From Pseudomonas sp. TH31 (lineage in GTDB: Bacteria > Pseudomonadota > Gammaproteobacteria > Pseudomonadales > Pseudomonadaceae), in the NCBI RefSeq assembly GCF_016650815.1, contig NZ_JAEKEZ010000027.1, forward strand, positions 1 through 64,000: a stretch of 64,000 bases of DNA, read 5' to 3'. Of the stretch, positions 17,935 through 27,500 are shown one piece after another. The first letter of the stretch is position 1; each line of letters begins with the position of its first letter. The position numbers were made by a program, and so were the translations under genes. Under the pieces are notes generated by a model. The model did not search any database, was not told the origin of the DNA, and saw only the letters and a program-made list of their open reading frames with translations.

Positions 17935-20061
17935 TTATTTGTGGCCGAACTGTGCGAGTACCTGCTCTTTGGGGCCGTCCATTACAATCCGTCCGCCATC
18001 AATCACCAGAATCCGCTCAACCCACTTGAGCACCGCCAAACGGTGAGTCGCCACCACTAGGGTGCGGCCTTCGAGCCATGGCGCCAGTTGATCCAGTATC
18101 TGCGTTTCGCTCACCTCATCCAGGGAGGCGGTGGGCTCGTCCAAGAGCAGCGTGTTGGGTTCGCGAATGATGGTGCGGGCCAGCAGCAGGGCTTGCTTCT
18201 GTCCGCCGGACAGGCCAATGCCGCCTTCCATGATCACGTAGTCCAGGCCGCCTTCTTGGGACTGAACTAGCCCCAATGCGCCGCTCAAGGTCAGGGCTTG
18301 GAGGATTTCGGTGTCGGTAGCCATGGGGCGACCCATGGTCAGGTTGTCGCGGATCGAGCCAAAAAACAGTCGCGAGTTCTGGGTCAGCAAGCCCACATCG
18401 CGGCGTACATCGGCAGGGTCGATCAGCGGCATTTCCAGGCCGTCGAGCTTGACCGAACCGCGCTGCGGTACATGCATGCCGGCCAGCAATTGTAAGAACG
18501 TGGACTTGCCCGCACCGTTGCGGCCCAGCACCGCGATGCGCTCGCCAGGTTGGATCTTCAGGGTCTTGATATCTAACGCCAGGGCCTTGTTTTTTTCGCC
18601 GTATTGGTACTGCACATCGTTCAGAGTGAACTGGCCGTGGATCAAAGGACGGTGCAGCAACTTGGAGTGTTCCGGTTGATCGACCGGACGTTTCATCAGC
18701 TCATCGAGGCCCACACGCGCGACCTTGGCTTGCTGCCAGCGAGCGAACACGCTGGAGATCTGCGCCAAGGGCGCCATCATCCGCGAAGCCAGAATCGAGG
18801 AGCCCACCAGAGCGCCGGTAGTCATGTCGCCGCTCATCACCAGGTAGCAACCGCCGAGCAACACAGCAGCGTAGACCAGGCCTTGCAGTTCCTGGGTCCA
18901 GGTCATCAGTAGATTGGTGATATGGCGTTGTTTGATGGAAATATCCGCCGACACTGCGTGCAACTGGTTCCACTGGTTCTGAAAGCGGGGCTCGGCGCGC
19001 AGCAGCTTGATGTCTTCGATGCCTTGCACCGCTTCGACCAATACCGCGTTACGAATCGCCGACTCGCGCATGCCTTCGTTGGACAGCTTGGCCAACGGTT
19101 TTTGTGCGAGGAAGCCTGGCAGTATCAGCAAGGGCAGGGCACCCATTGCGATGTACACCAGCGGCCCGCCAGTGAGGTAAAGGATCACCAGAAACAGCAA
19201 CACGAAGGGCAGGTCGGTAATCGCGCTGATGGTGGTCGAGGTAATCAACTCCCGCACCTGCTCCAGTTCGCGGATCTGCGAGATGAAGGTGCCGGTGGAT
19301 TTTGAGCGGGCATCGTTGCGCAGTCGCAGCGCATGGCCGAACACTAGGTCGGTGATTTTCAGGTCGGCGCGTTTACCGATCAGGTCAGCGATTTTTGAGC
19401 GCGACATGCGCAACATGAACTCGAAACTGATCGCCAGCATTACACCGAGAAACAGCACCCATAGAGTCGATTCCGACTGCGCCGGAACGACCCGGTCGTA
19501 GACCTGCATGGAAAAAATGACTCCGGCCAGGGCCAGGATGTTGGCCACCATTGCCGCCAGCGTTATGTCACCATAACGCTTCCAGTCCCGCAGTGCGATG
19601 TTCCAGAACCAGTTGGCCTGATACGGCTTGATGTAATCATCGACCCGGGCATCGGGCACCGAAGCTTCTGGACGCAAGACCGCGACCCGGGCGGCTCTTG
19701 CGCGCAGGTGCTCCACGGTTGGGCTGATGTACAGCCCCTGCTCGCCGCTCATGAGAATACTCAGGTTACCCCGGCCGTCGGCTTTCTCGACGATCGCGAC
19801 CTGTCCGTCCTGCAGCTGTACTGCCAGGGGAAGACGCCAAGGATCCAGGACCGCATCGGAGTATGGTTCAAAGCGCAGCATCAGCCCCATTTGCGCGGCC
19901 ATGCGATGCAGCACCGCATCAGGATCGCTGCCAAGCCCCCAAGACAGGGACACACGCACAGTCTCCTCGGAAACCCCCATCCGATAATGCTTGGCAATGT
20001 TGAGCATTGCTTCCAGCCACGGCTGATACTGTGCGGCACTGCCGGTCTCTTGAGCCGTCAT
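17935..20061 (-). CDS. Type I secretion ABC exporter (LapB-like permease/ATPase)
   Basis: A 708-residue inner-membrane exporter: an N-terminal C39-like domain (residues about 10-140; the cysteine protease residue is absent, as usual for LapB-type exporters), a six-helix transmembrane domain (about 160-440) and an ATPase with Walker A GRNGAGKS, signature LSGGQKQ, Walker B LLLDEPTASLDE and the switch His in VVATHR. It overlaps the TolC gene by 4 bp (ATGA) and is followed by hlyD. It is expected to export the adhesin encoded divergently from 22169. Confidence 0.92.
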   Translation of the reverse strand: MTAQETGSAAQYQPWLEAMLNIAKHYRMGVSEETVRVSLSWGLGSDPDAVLHRMAAQMGLMLRFEPYSDAVLDPWRLPLAVQLQDGQVAIVEKADGRGNLSILMSGEQGLYISPTVEHLRARAARVAVLRPEASVPDARVDDYIKPYQANWFWNIALRDWKRYGDITLAAMVANILALAGVIFSMQVYDRVVPAQSESTLWVLFLGVMLAISFEFMLRMSRSKIADLIGKRADLKITDLVFGHALRLRNDARSKSTGTFISQIRELEQVRELITSTTISAITDLPFVLLFLVILYLTGGPLVYIAMGALPLLILPGFLAQKPLAKLSNEGMRESAIRNAVLVEAVQGIEDIKLLRAEPRFQNQWNQLHAVSADISIKQRHITNLLMTWTQELQGLVYAAVLLGGCYLVMSGDMTTGALVGSSILASRMMAPLAQISSVFARWQQAKVARVGLDELMKRPVDQPEHSKLLHRPLIHGQFTLNDVQYQYGEKNKALALDIKTLKIQPGERIAVLGRNGAGKSTFLQLLAGMHVPQRGSVKLDGLEMPLIDPADVRRDVGLLTQNSRLFFGSIRDNLTMGRPMATDTEILQALTLSGALGLVQSQEGGLDYVIMEGGIGLSGGQKQALLLARTIIREPNTLLLDEPTASLDEVSETQILDQLAPWLEGRTLVVATHRLAVLKWVERILVIDGGRIVMDGPKEQVLAQFGHK

Positions 20062-21482
20062 TGTTGGATCTCGATGTGTTGAATAAAGGTGTTGTTCAGA
20101 GCATAGGCGTCGCGGCTGCGACCGGAGGCACCGATGAACGTGATCAGACCCGCCCAGAAGTCATGGCGGGTGGTCTCTTGGTCGGCAGCGGCCTGATAGA
20201 CCTCTTGCTCGGCGTTGAGCAGGTCAAGTACCGAGCGAGTGCCGACGGTGTATTGCTCTTTGTAGAGCTCTCGCGTCTCAGTCATGGTGGCCATACGCTG
20301 GCGGAGAATCCCTAGGCGCATGCGAGCCCCCACGGCTTGCTCGCGCGAGCGCAGCAGCAAGTCTTCGGCCGACAGGCGCGCTTCGTTGATAGTCGATTCC
20401 GCCCGGTCGATGCCAGCCAGGGCCGAACGAATCTGCGCAGAAACTGCACCGCCCTGGTACAGCAACATGGAGCCTGTCAGCATCACGGTGTTGTAGCTGC
20501 CACGGTCAATGCCGTTGCTCGGGTTGGTGCCGCTGATGGCCTCGTTGGCCGAGGCCTCGATCGCAATGGTCGGGTAGCGTTGAGCCTTGGCATTTTCCAG
20601 TTGACCATAGGCTGACTTGCGGTCTGCTTCGGCCGCCAGCACGTCCGGGAGCATGGCGTAGTCCAAAGGGCTGTCCAAATGCGCCACTTGCTCCAGGCCA
20701 GAAGGCAGATCCGCTACTGAGGCGGGCAGGGGGTTGCCCACTAGTGTTGACAGCCGCGCTCGCCACTGGCCCAGTAGGGTGGAGGCTTGTTGCTGGTTGG
20801 CCTGGGCACTCTGAACCCTAGTGGTGGCTTGGATGAAGTCCGATTGTGAGGTGAGCCCGGAGTCGGCACGCAACTTGACCATTTCCAGCACGTCCTGGAT
20901 AGCCTTAACCTGGTCGTTGGCGATCTTCAGCAGCGCTTGCTGGCGATGCACCTCCAACATTGTCTGTGCGGTTTCCTGGGCGATAGAATCGATTTGCTTA
21001 AGCAGCAATGCCTGCTGCCTGAACATCTGCCCCTCGGCTTGGCTGACCGACCCGCTAACTTTGCCGAAGTCATGAATCATCTGCGACACCGACACCGTCG
21101 CTACCTGACTGTTGCCATAGGTATTAACTTTTCCTGAGTTCACCCCTGCGGTGATTTTCGGGTAGTAACCAGCCATGCTGTAATCCACTACACCTTCTTG
21201 CTGGGTAATCGCGGAGACGGCAGAAGTGATCGATGGGTGACGATTCACTGCGATGGCCACGGCTTCACGCAGGTCGAGAACTCCTGCGCGTAGCGGCGCA
21301 CTTGAACGAAAATTGGCAGGTCCGGATGCCACCCCTAACTTGCCTGCCAGCCGTTGTGGCCCTTGCGTTATGGTGGTCCTCTCCTCGGACAGCCATGGTA
21401 GATCCAGCGCTCCCGCTTGGACAAAAGAGATGAAGGGAGGAAGCAATAACATGCCAAATAACAAGCCGCTGGATCTGAACAT
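20058..21482 (-). CDS. TolC-family outer membrane protein of the type I secretion system
   Basis: A 474-residue protein with a signal peptide (SGLLFGMLLLPPFISFVQAG) and two repeats of the outer membrane efflux (OEP) pattern: long helices around YSMAGYYPKITAGVNSG and AQRYPTIAIEASANEA, and a closing ARLGILRQRM / YTVGTRSVLDLLNAEQEVYQ, the hallmark of AggA/LapE-like TolC proteins. First gene of the operon tolC-ABC-hlyD-ompA. Confidence 0.9.
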   Translation of the reverse strand: MFRSSGLLFGMLLLPPFISFVQAGALDLPWLSEERTTITQGPQRLAGKLGVASGPANFRSSAPLRAGVLDLREAVAIAVNRHPSITSAVSAITQQEGVVDYSMAGYYPKITAGVNSGKVNTYGNSQVATVSVSQMIHDFGKVSGSVSQAEGQMFRQQALLLKQIDSIAQETAQTMLEVHRQQALLKIANDQVKAIQDVLEMVKLRADSGLTSQSDFIQATTRVQSAQANQQQASTLLGQWRARLSTLVGNPLPASVADLPSGLEQVAHLDSPLDYAMLPDVLAAEADRKSAYGQLENAKAQRYPTIAIEASANEAISGTNPSNGIDRGSYNTVMLTGSMLLYQGGAVSAQIRSALAGIDRAESTINEARLSAEDLLLRSREQAVGARMRLGILRQRMATMTETRELYKEQYTVGTRSVLDLLNAEQEVYQAAADQETTRHDFWAGLITFIGASGRSRDAYALNNTFIQHIEIQQ

Positions 21483-22168
21483 GTATTTAAAAATTCCTGG
21501 TTAATAAATAAAATTCGGGTACGAAGAGGTCCGCCGATAGAGAAGGGACGGCCAGAAAACAATAAAAGCAGGATGGTTTGGGTGATCTTGAGCCTAAGTG
21601 GTAGGCTCGTTCATATTCATTAAAGTCGTTGTTTGTCAGGACGGTGCGTCTCGAAGTCTTTTACTCATGTGAATTCACCAGCGTGTGGACGTAAATTTAT
21701 CAGGGCAGTGTCGCAACCAAAGTGCACATGAATAGCTTCAAGCGACTGAAAGTGTGATTCATGTTGCCATCCTAACACTCCGATGGCCGGTCATAAGAAT
21801 TTGGTGTCAATTGTTCATATTTTACTGCAGTGGGCGGCTGGAGAGGTGGGCGCGGTTACGGAATATGCATTTCTCAATGCATTGCTACATCGGGAAGCTC
21901 GGGAGTTAGAGGTGTTTTTTGCGCCAGAAAAAGCAATTATTAAAGTTCTTTGCACGAATTCTGAATTTTTACATGATTGGTAAGGGGGGCGCGTAGGGCG
22001 CGAATTTGCCTCTGTCTAAAAGTAAGTTCTAATAATTTTTGGTGTGCTTTTATTGACGTTTTTTCTTGTGAACAATTGTGACGGAAAATACTTCGGGGTT
22101 GATGGTGTTGGTACTTTTGCGACGGTTTTGGTTTTTGTTTTTCTGTCAATTGTGCCGAGGTTGTATTT
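21483..22168. other. Divergent promoter region of the secretion operon and the adhesin
   Basis: About 690 bp of AT-rich sequence between the two divergent transcription units. A 66-codon frame (21783-21983 plus) lacks a ribosome binding site and family resemblance and is not called. GAGG at 22156-22160 serves the adhesin start. Confidence 0.5.
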
Positions 22169-24550
22169 ATGGAAAGTCTGCTATCAGTTGTTAATAAGTC
22201 GACTCATATTGAGGTTTCTGCTTACGCTAATGAGTTGTCGTTACAAGCGCCGTCAGTTGTCCAGTTAGCTGTCAAGCGTTCGGATATAAAAAGCATCGCC
22301 CGCCTGGGCGACATGCTCGTCGTGACGCTGAATTCAGGCGCGGTGGTCAAGGTTCATGCTTTTTTCCCCGCGCAAGGACCATTGCAAAACGATCTGGTTA
22401 TCGAAGATGACAAGCAGCTGTGGTGGGCTGAGTTTTCTGAAAGTGGTCAGGTGATGGGGCAGTACTTTCCAATCGATTCAATTGAGCCGCTACTGGTCAA
22501 TGAAAGCTTTGATCTCTCCACCTTAGCCTGGGTGTTGGGGGGCGTGGCACTGGCCGGTGCAGCAGCAGGTGGCGGTGGCCATCATGAGACCTCACCGCGA
22601 GACACCACGGCGCCAGGCGCGCCGACGGTCAATGTCAACGTTAATCCGGATGGCAGCCTGACCGTCACGGGGCAAGCCGAGCCCAACAGCACGGTCAAGG
22701 TGACCTACCCAGATGGCACCTCGGGCAGTGTCGTGGCGGCAGCCGATGGCACGTACACCGTGACCACGCCTCCGAATCAGCCTTCGGGCCAGATCTCTGC
22801 GAACGCCACCGACCCTGCCGGCAACACCGGCCCGGCGACCAGCGTCGAGTACCTCGACACCACGGCGCCAGGCGCGCCGACGGTCAATGTCAACGTTAAT
22901 CCGGATGGCAGCCTGACCGTCACGGGGCAAGCCGAGCCCAACAGCACGGTCAAGGTGACCTACCCAGATGGCACCTCGGGCAGTGTCGTGGCGGCAGCCG
23001 ATGGCAGTTACTCCTCGCAATCGTCAGAGGATCAACCCACTGGCAACGTGGAAGCGAGTGCGAGTGATGCAGCGGGCAACAATAGCCCAACAACGACTGT
23101 GCCTTATGTCAATACAACGCCACCAGCTGTGACCTCAATCGCGTTGACTGCTATTTCCACTGACACCGACGCCGGCCTGGTTAATGGCACCGGCAGCACC
23201 ACCAACAGCACTTCAAATAGCGATTTCACAACTCGTGACAGCACGCTGATGATAATGGGCACTTATGCCGGTAACCTGGCTGCAACGGGTGAGTTCCTGC
23301 AGATTAGTGCCGATGATGGGGTGACGTGGGATAACGTCACATTCAACAATGCGACTCACACTTGGAGTTATGTCGATAACGTTCCACGGACGGCGGCGAC
23401 AACTTATCAAGTGCGTGCTGTGGACAGCGACGGTAATGTGTCCGCTGCGACCGCATCGCAACTGGTTAATGTTGACGTGATAGCACCGATCCAAAGTCTG
23501 TTGGCGCCGGTCTTGACCAGTGCCTACGACAGCGGCGTGCAGGGGGACGGCATCACCACCCGGACTGACTTAACCTTCACCAGTGCCAATAGCCGCAAGG
23601 CCGAGGCGGGGATGACGGTGGTGTTGATCAATGACGTCAACAACGATGGCGTGTACTCCGAAGGCATCGACAGCGTGCTGGGTGCCGCGACGGCCGCAGC
23701 GGATGGTAGTTGGTCAATCACTGCCGCTGGCCTGGCCACTGGCACCTTCCAACTGGGTTTCATGCTGGTTGACGCGGCTGGTAACCGCACCAGGCTGAGC
23801 GCAATCTCCAATTTCAATGTGGTCAGTGCGGACAATTCGACTGCAGCCTCTGCTGGTTGGGGCGGGACCTACGCTCAGAACAACACGGGCGGTGCAACGG
23901 CGTCTCTTGGCAGAAACGGCCTGTGGTCGTTTTTCCAGAGCACGTCCGGTGGTACCGGTGCAGCGGTGTTCAACAGCAGTGATCTGTCGACCTACACTTC
24001 GACCCCGGTCCCGTCTGCGGGCCGTCATCCGGTGGGCGCAACCTTCGCTGACTTCACCCGTTCCGGCTATGCCGGTGTTATGTCGGTGACCACACACACC
24101 GGTTTTCAGGACTACTGGACCACCAGTGATGGCACTACGTATGTCCGTGGCTCGCTCACCGGAAACTCGCTGTACTATGGTGGTGTGGCGGCCTACGACA
24201 AAACCGGTGATGGTTACTTGGACTTCGTCTTGGGGGATAACTACGGTGACTCACTGACATTTGTCACCAACACCAATGGTACGCTGACCTTCATGAACGG
24301 TACGGCTACCAGTGGTATGGGGCGACCGACGGGCACGACACTTAACGGTTTTGCCGAAGTCTCGGGTGTTGACCTTGAAAACAATGGCACCGTGGACATC
24401 GTTGAGCACACCAACGTCAACGGCCGGTTCGCGCTGACTACGTTCAAGAACGATCAGTCCACCACCAACAGCTTCACGCTGGCCAGCATTGCCGGTGTAT
24501 TTGCCGCGCCCACCTCTGGTAACTCCAACGTACCGGTGTCCATGACCTGA
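22169..24550 (+). CDS. BapA-like type I secreted adhesin, N-terminal part (premature TGA)
   Basis: The first 793 residues of a giant surface protein. Residues about 1-125 match the BapA/Bap-type prefix domain (LAVKRSDIKSIARLGDMLVV, a segment WVLGGVALAGAAAGGGG), followed by two near-identical 85-residue Ig-like repeats (TAPGAPTVNVNVNPDGSLTV, SGSVVAAADG), a third Ig-like domain, and an FG-GAP/VCBS-type propeller (AAYDKTGDGYLDFVLGDN). It ends at TGA 24548-24550, in the sequence SMT-stop-ADFNGDGYMDL; the equivalent place in the later repeat reads SMTWGDYNGDGFMDL, so the stop replaces Trp. Without the rest it lacks the C-terminal secretion signal. Confidence 0.85.
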   Translation: MESLLSVVNKSTHIEVSAYANELSLQAPSVVQLAVKRSDIKSIARLGDMLVVTLNSGAVVKVHAFFPAQGPLQNDLVIEDDKQLWWAEFSESGQVMGQYFPIDSIEPLLVNESFDLSTLAWVLGGVALAGAAAGGGGHHETSPRDTTAPGAPTVNVNVNPDGSLTVTGQAEPNSTVKVTYPDGTSGSVVAAADGTYTVTTPPNQPSGQISANATDPAGNTGPATSVEYLDTTAPGAPTVNVNVNPDGSLTVTGQAEPNSTVKVTYPDGTSGSVVAAADGSYSSQSSEDQPTGNVEASASDAAGNNSPTTTVPYVNTTPPAVTSIALTAISTDTDAGLVNGTGSTTNSTSNSDFTTRDSTLMIMGTYAGNLAATGEFLQISADDGVTWDNVTFNNATHTWSYVDNVPRTAATTYQVRAVDSDGNVSAATASQLVNVDVIAPIQSLLAPVLTSAYDSGVQGDGITTRTDLTFTSANSRKAEAGMTVVLINDVNNDGVYSEGIDSVLGAATAAADGSWSITAAGLATGTFQLGFMLVDAAGNRTRLSAISNFNVVSADNSTAASAGWGGTYAQNNTGGATASLGRNGLWSFFQSTSGGTGAAVFNSSDLSTYTSTPVPSAGRHPVGATFADFTRSGYAGVMSVTTHTGFQDYWTTSDGTTYVRGSLTGNSLYYGGVAAYDKTGDGYLDFVLGDNYGDSLTFVTNTNGTLTFMNGTATSGMGRPTGTTLNGFAEVSGVDLENNGTVDIVEHTNVNGRFALTTFKNDQSTTNSFTLASIAGVFAAPTSGNSNVPVSMT
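22601..23006 (+). repeat. Two identical 151-bp direct repeats in the adhesin gene
   Basis: Bases 22601-22751 and 22856-23006 are identical by eye, at a period of 255 bp (85 codons). They encode successive Ig-like domains and could recombine to change domain number. Confidence 0.9.
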
Positions 24551-24574
24551 GCCGATTTCAATGGCGACGGGTAC

Positions 24575-27500
24575 ATGGACCTGTACCTGAATATCGGACG
24601 CAGTGCCGATAACACCACCGACAGCTTCTCCAGCCGTATCTATTGGAACAATGGCAGCGGCGGTTTCGGCACCAGTGCCGGCACCACTGGCGGTACTGCA
24701 ACTTACTTCAGCGATACGCTCCATGGTGGTTCGTCGGTAGCGGTGGACTGGAACCACGACGGTAAGTTGGACGTGATCGAGCTGCCGGCCTACGGGGTCA
24801 ATGCTTCGCCACTGCTCTATCAGAATCAGGGCGGCGGCACCTTTGCCAGTGGTGTTTCGGTGACAGGTTCGACCACCTACGACACCATCAACGGTGCGGC
24901 AGCGGTCGACTACAACTGGGACGGCTCGGTGGACGTGCTGGCTTACAATTCCTCGGGTAACACAGTGTTCATCCAGAACACCAACACCGTGGCGGCCGGC
25001 ACCAGCCTGCACTTGCGAATCGTCGACGCCAACGGCCTCAACGTGTTTTATGGCAACACCGTACAGCTATACAACAGTAAAGGTGTGCTGGTGGCTTCAC
25101 AGATCCTCAACGCGCAGTCGGGCATCGGTACGAACGACAGTTCGGGCCTAGTCAATTTCTACGGCTTGAATGCTTCCGATATTTACACCGCCGTTTTGGT
25201 ACGTAGTGTCAGTGGTGTCTCTTCCGACATCGGCGGCCTGGCGAGTCTGGGTGGTAATACCATCGAAAACGTCAATGCCAGCTGGACCGATCTGGTTGCA
25301 GGCGCGGCCACCAATGGTTATGTGTTGTCGGCCGAGTCTGACATCAACACCGCTGACGGTAACTTCGTCGGCACCGGTTACAACGACACCTTCTTCGCCA
25401 CGGCAGGCACCGATGTCTACAACGGCAGCGGCGGTTGGAGTAATGCACGTTTCGGCACTCCTGTCTGGAGCGCCACAGAGGGCGAAGACGTTGTTGACTT
25501 CAAACTAGCGGGTGCCACCGGTATTACGGTGAACCTCAATACCACCACCGCACAGGACACCGGCTTCAACACCGCCACCTTCATCGGCATCGAAGGTGTG
25601 TTGGGTGGGGCAGGGAACGATACGTTCACGGCCAACACCAACGCAGGCGTGAATAATGTGTTCCAGGGCCGTGGCGGTAACGATAATTTCACCGTGACCG
25701 GCGGCGGTCACAGCACATTACTGTACACGCAGCTCGATCCCGGCGATGCCACGGGCGGCAATGGCAGCGACACCGTCTCCGGTTTCACCGTGGGCAATGT
25801 CGTGACCAGTGGCGCGGCGGATGTGCTGGACCTGACCAGTCTGTTGTCGTCCTACACAGGAACTGCCTATGTGTTTAAGGACGCCATCAGCGGCAAGTTT
25901 GTGCTCGACTACGCTTCCCAGGGACTAGACAAATATCTGCAAGTTACCAACGACGGTACCAACACCACAGTCAGCGTAGATTTGACTGGCGACGGTAACT
26001 TCTCTGCTGGCCATACCTTGGTGACGCTGAACAATGTGGTGACCGATCTACCGACCCTGTTGGCCAACAATCAGTTGTTGCTCGGCTCGTCGAACAACCC
26101 CAGCGCGGTTGTGCGTATAACCTTCCAGACCACAACCGATACCACGCCGATTGTTAGCGGCAGTATTCCGTATGCACTGACCAACGGCGCGCACATGGAA
26201 GTGAGCATTGGCGCGGTGATCTACAGCTCGCTCAATGGTGCGGTAGTGGTTGATCCACTGAACAACACTTGGTATGTACAAGTGCCGTCCAGCTTGGCCA
26301 TCGGTACTTACGATGTCTCGGCGGTGGTACTCAATGGCGACGGTTCGGTGGCATCTTACGACACCTCCCACAACGAGTTGTCGGTGACGGCAGCACCTGT
26401 TGTGACCTTCGGCGGCGCCGGTTCCGGCGACAACAAAGGCACGGCCGTGACTCTGGGCGAGGGCGGCCAGTGGTCGATATTCAGCAATCAGATCATCTTC
26501 AACGGCATCGGTAGCAATAGCTCAACCTTGGGCAATTACTCGTCGACCAACCTGACGTCTAGCAACACCCAGTACGGCAAGAACCTAACCCAGAACGTGA
26601 CCTTTGTCGACTATAACCGCGACGGCCATATGGACTTGCTGGGTGAGGATTCGCTGTATGCCGACGGTCAGCAGGGCTGGACCTTCAACGGTGTGACGTA
26701 CACGCCGATACAGATCGGTCTGGTGGACAGCGCAGCGAATAACACCGCCAATGGCACCACCAACAACCCTGGCGCCAATGCATACGCCTGGTACGGTGGC
26801 GTGGTGGCATATGACAAAAACGGCGATGGTTTTGTCGATGTGGTTTATGGCGATAACACGCCCGATGACGCTCAGTCGCAAGGCGGTTACAACACCGCAT
26901 TTTTGGTCAACCAGGACGGCACCATCGATGGTTTTGTCAAGGACAGGAACTACGTGTTCACGGCCACATCATCGGTCACGCCGGTGGCGACCAATACCAA
27001 TAACTCGGCGCCAGACAAGGAGATTTCCGGCATCGACATCAACAATGACGGCACCGTAGATATCGTCTATCACGCCAGTGTTAACTCCAACAAAGTCGGC
27101 ACGGCTACAAATAGCAGCGCCAACCGTCTAGTGGTGGTGACCAACAGTGGCAACGGCCTGCTCGACAGTACGCAGATCGTGACCGATGTGTTCTACAACC
27201 AGGAAAGTACTATCTCTCAAGGACCGTCCATGACTTGGGGGGATTACAATGGCGATGGTTTCATGGACCTATTCCTGGGCGTGACCGACAGCGCATCCAC
27301 GGCCACCAGCAAAATCTTCTTCAACGACGGGGCGGGGCACTTAAGTGCTACCAACGCGACGACGACGGGGATCGGAACGGCGACCAACACCTACTCCATG
27401 GGTGACACCCTGGTGGGAGGGCCGTCCCTGGCACTGGATTGGAACGGTGACGGTAAGATGGACATCATCGAGCTGCCGCAGTACGGCGCCACCGGTACGG

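Noticed and set aside
21783..21983. 66-codon frame between the secretion operon and the adhesin
   Set aside because: No ribosome binding site, no motif, and it sits in an AT-rich promoter region.
22601..23006. CRISPR-like array
   Set aside because: The repeats are 151 bp, only two copies, and encode protein domains.
22592..23020. 142-codon minus-strand frame with an internal repeat
   Set aside because: The repeat is simply the reverse of the 151-bp adhesin repeats.
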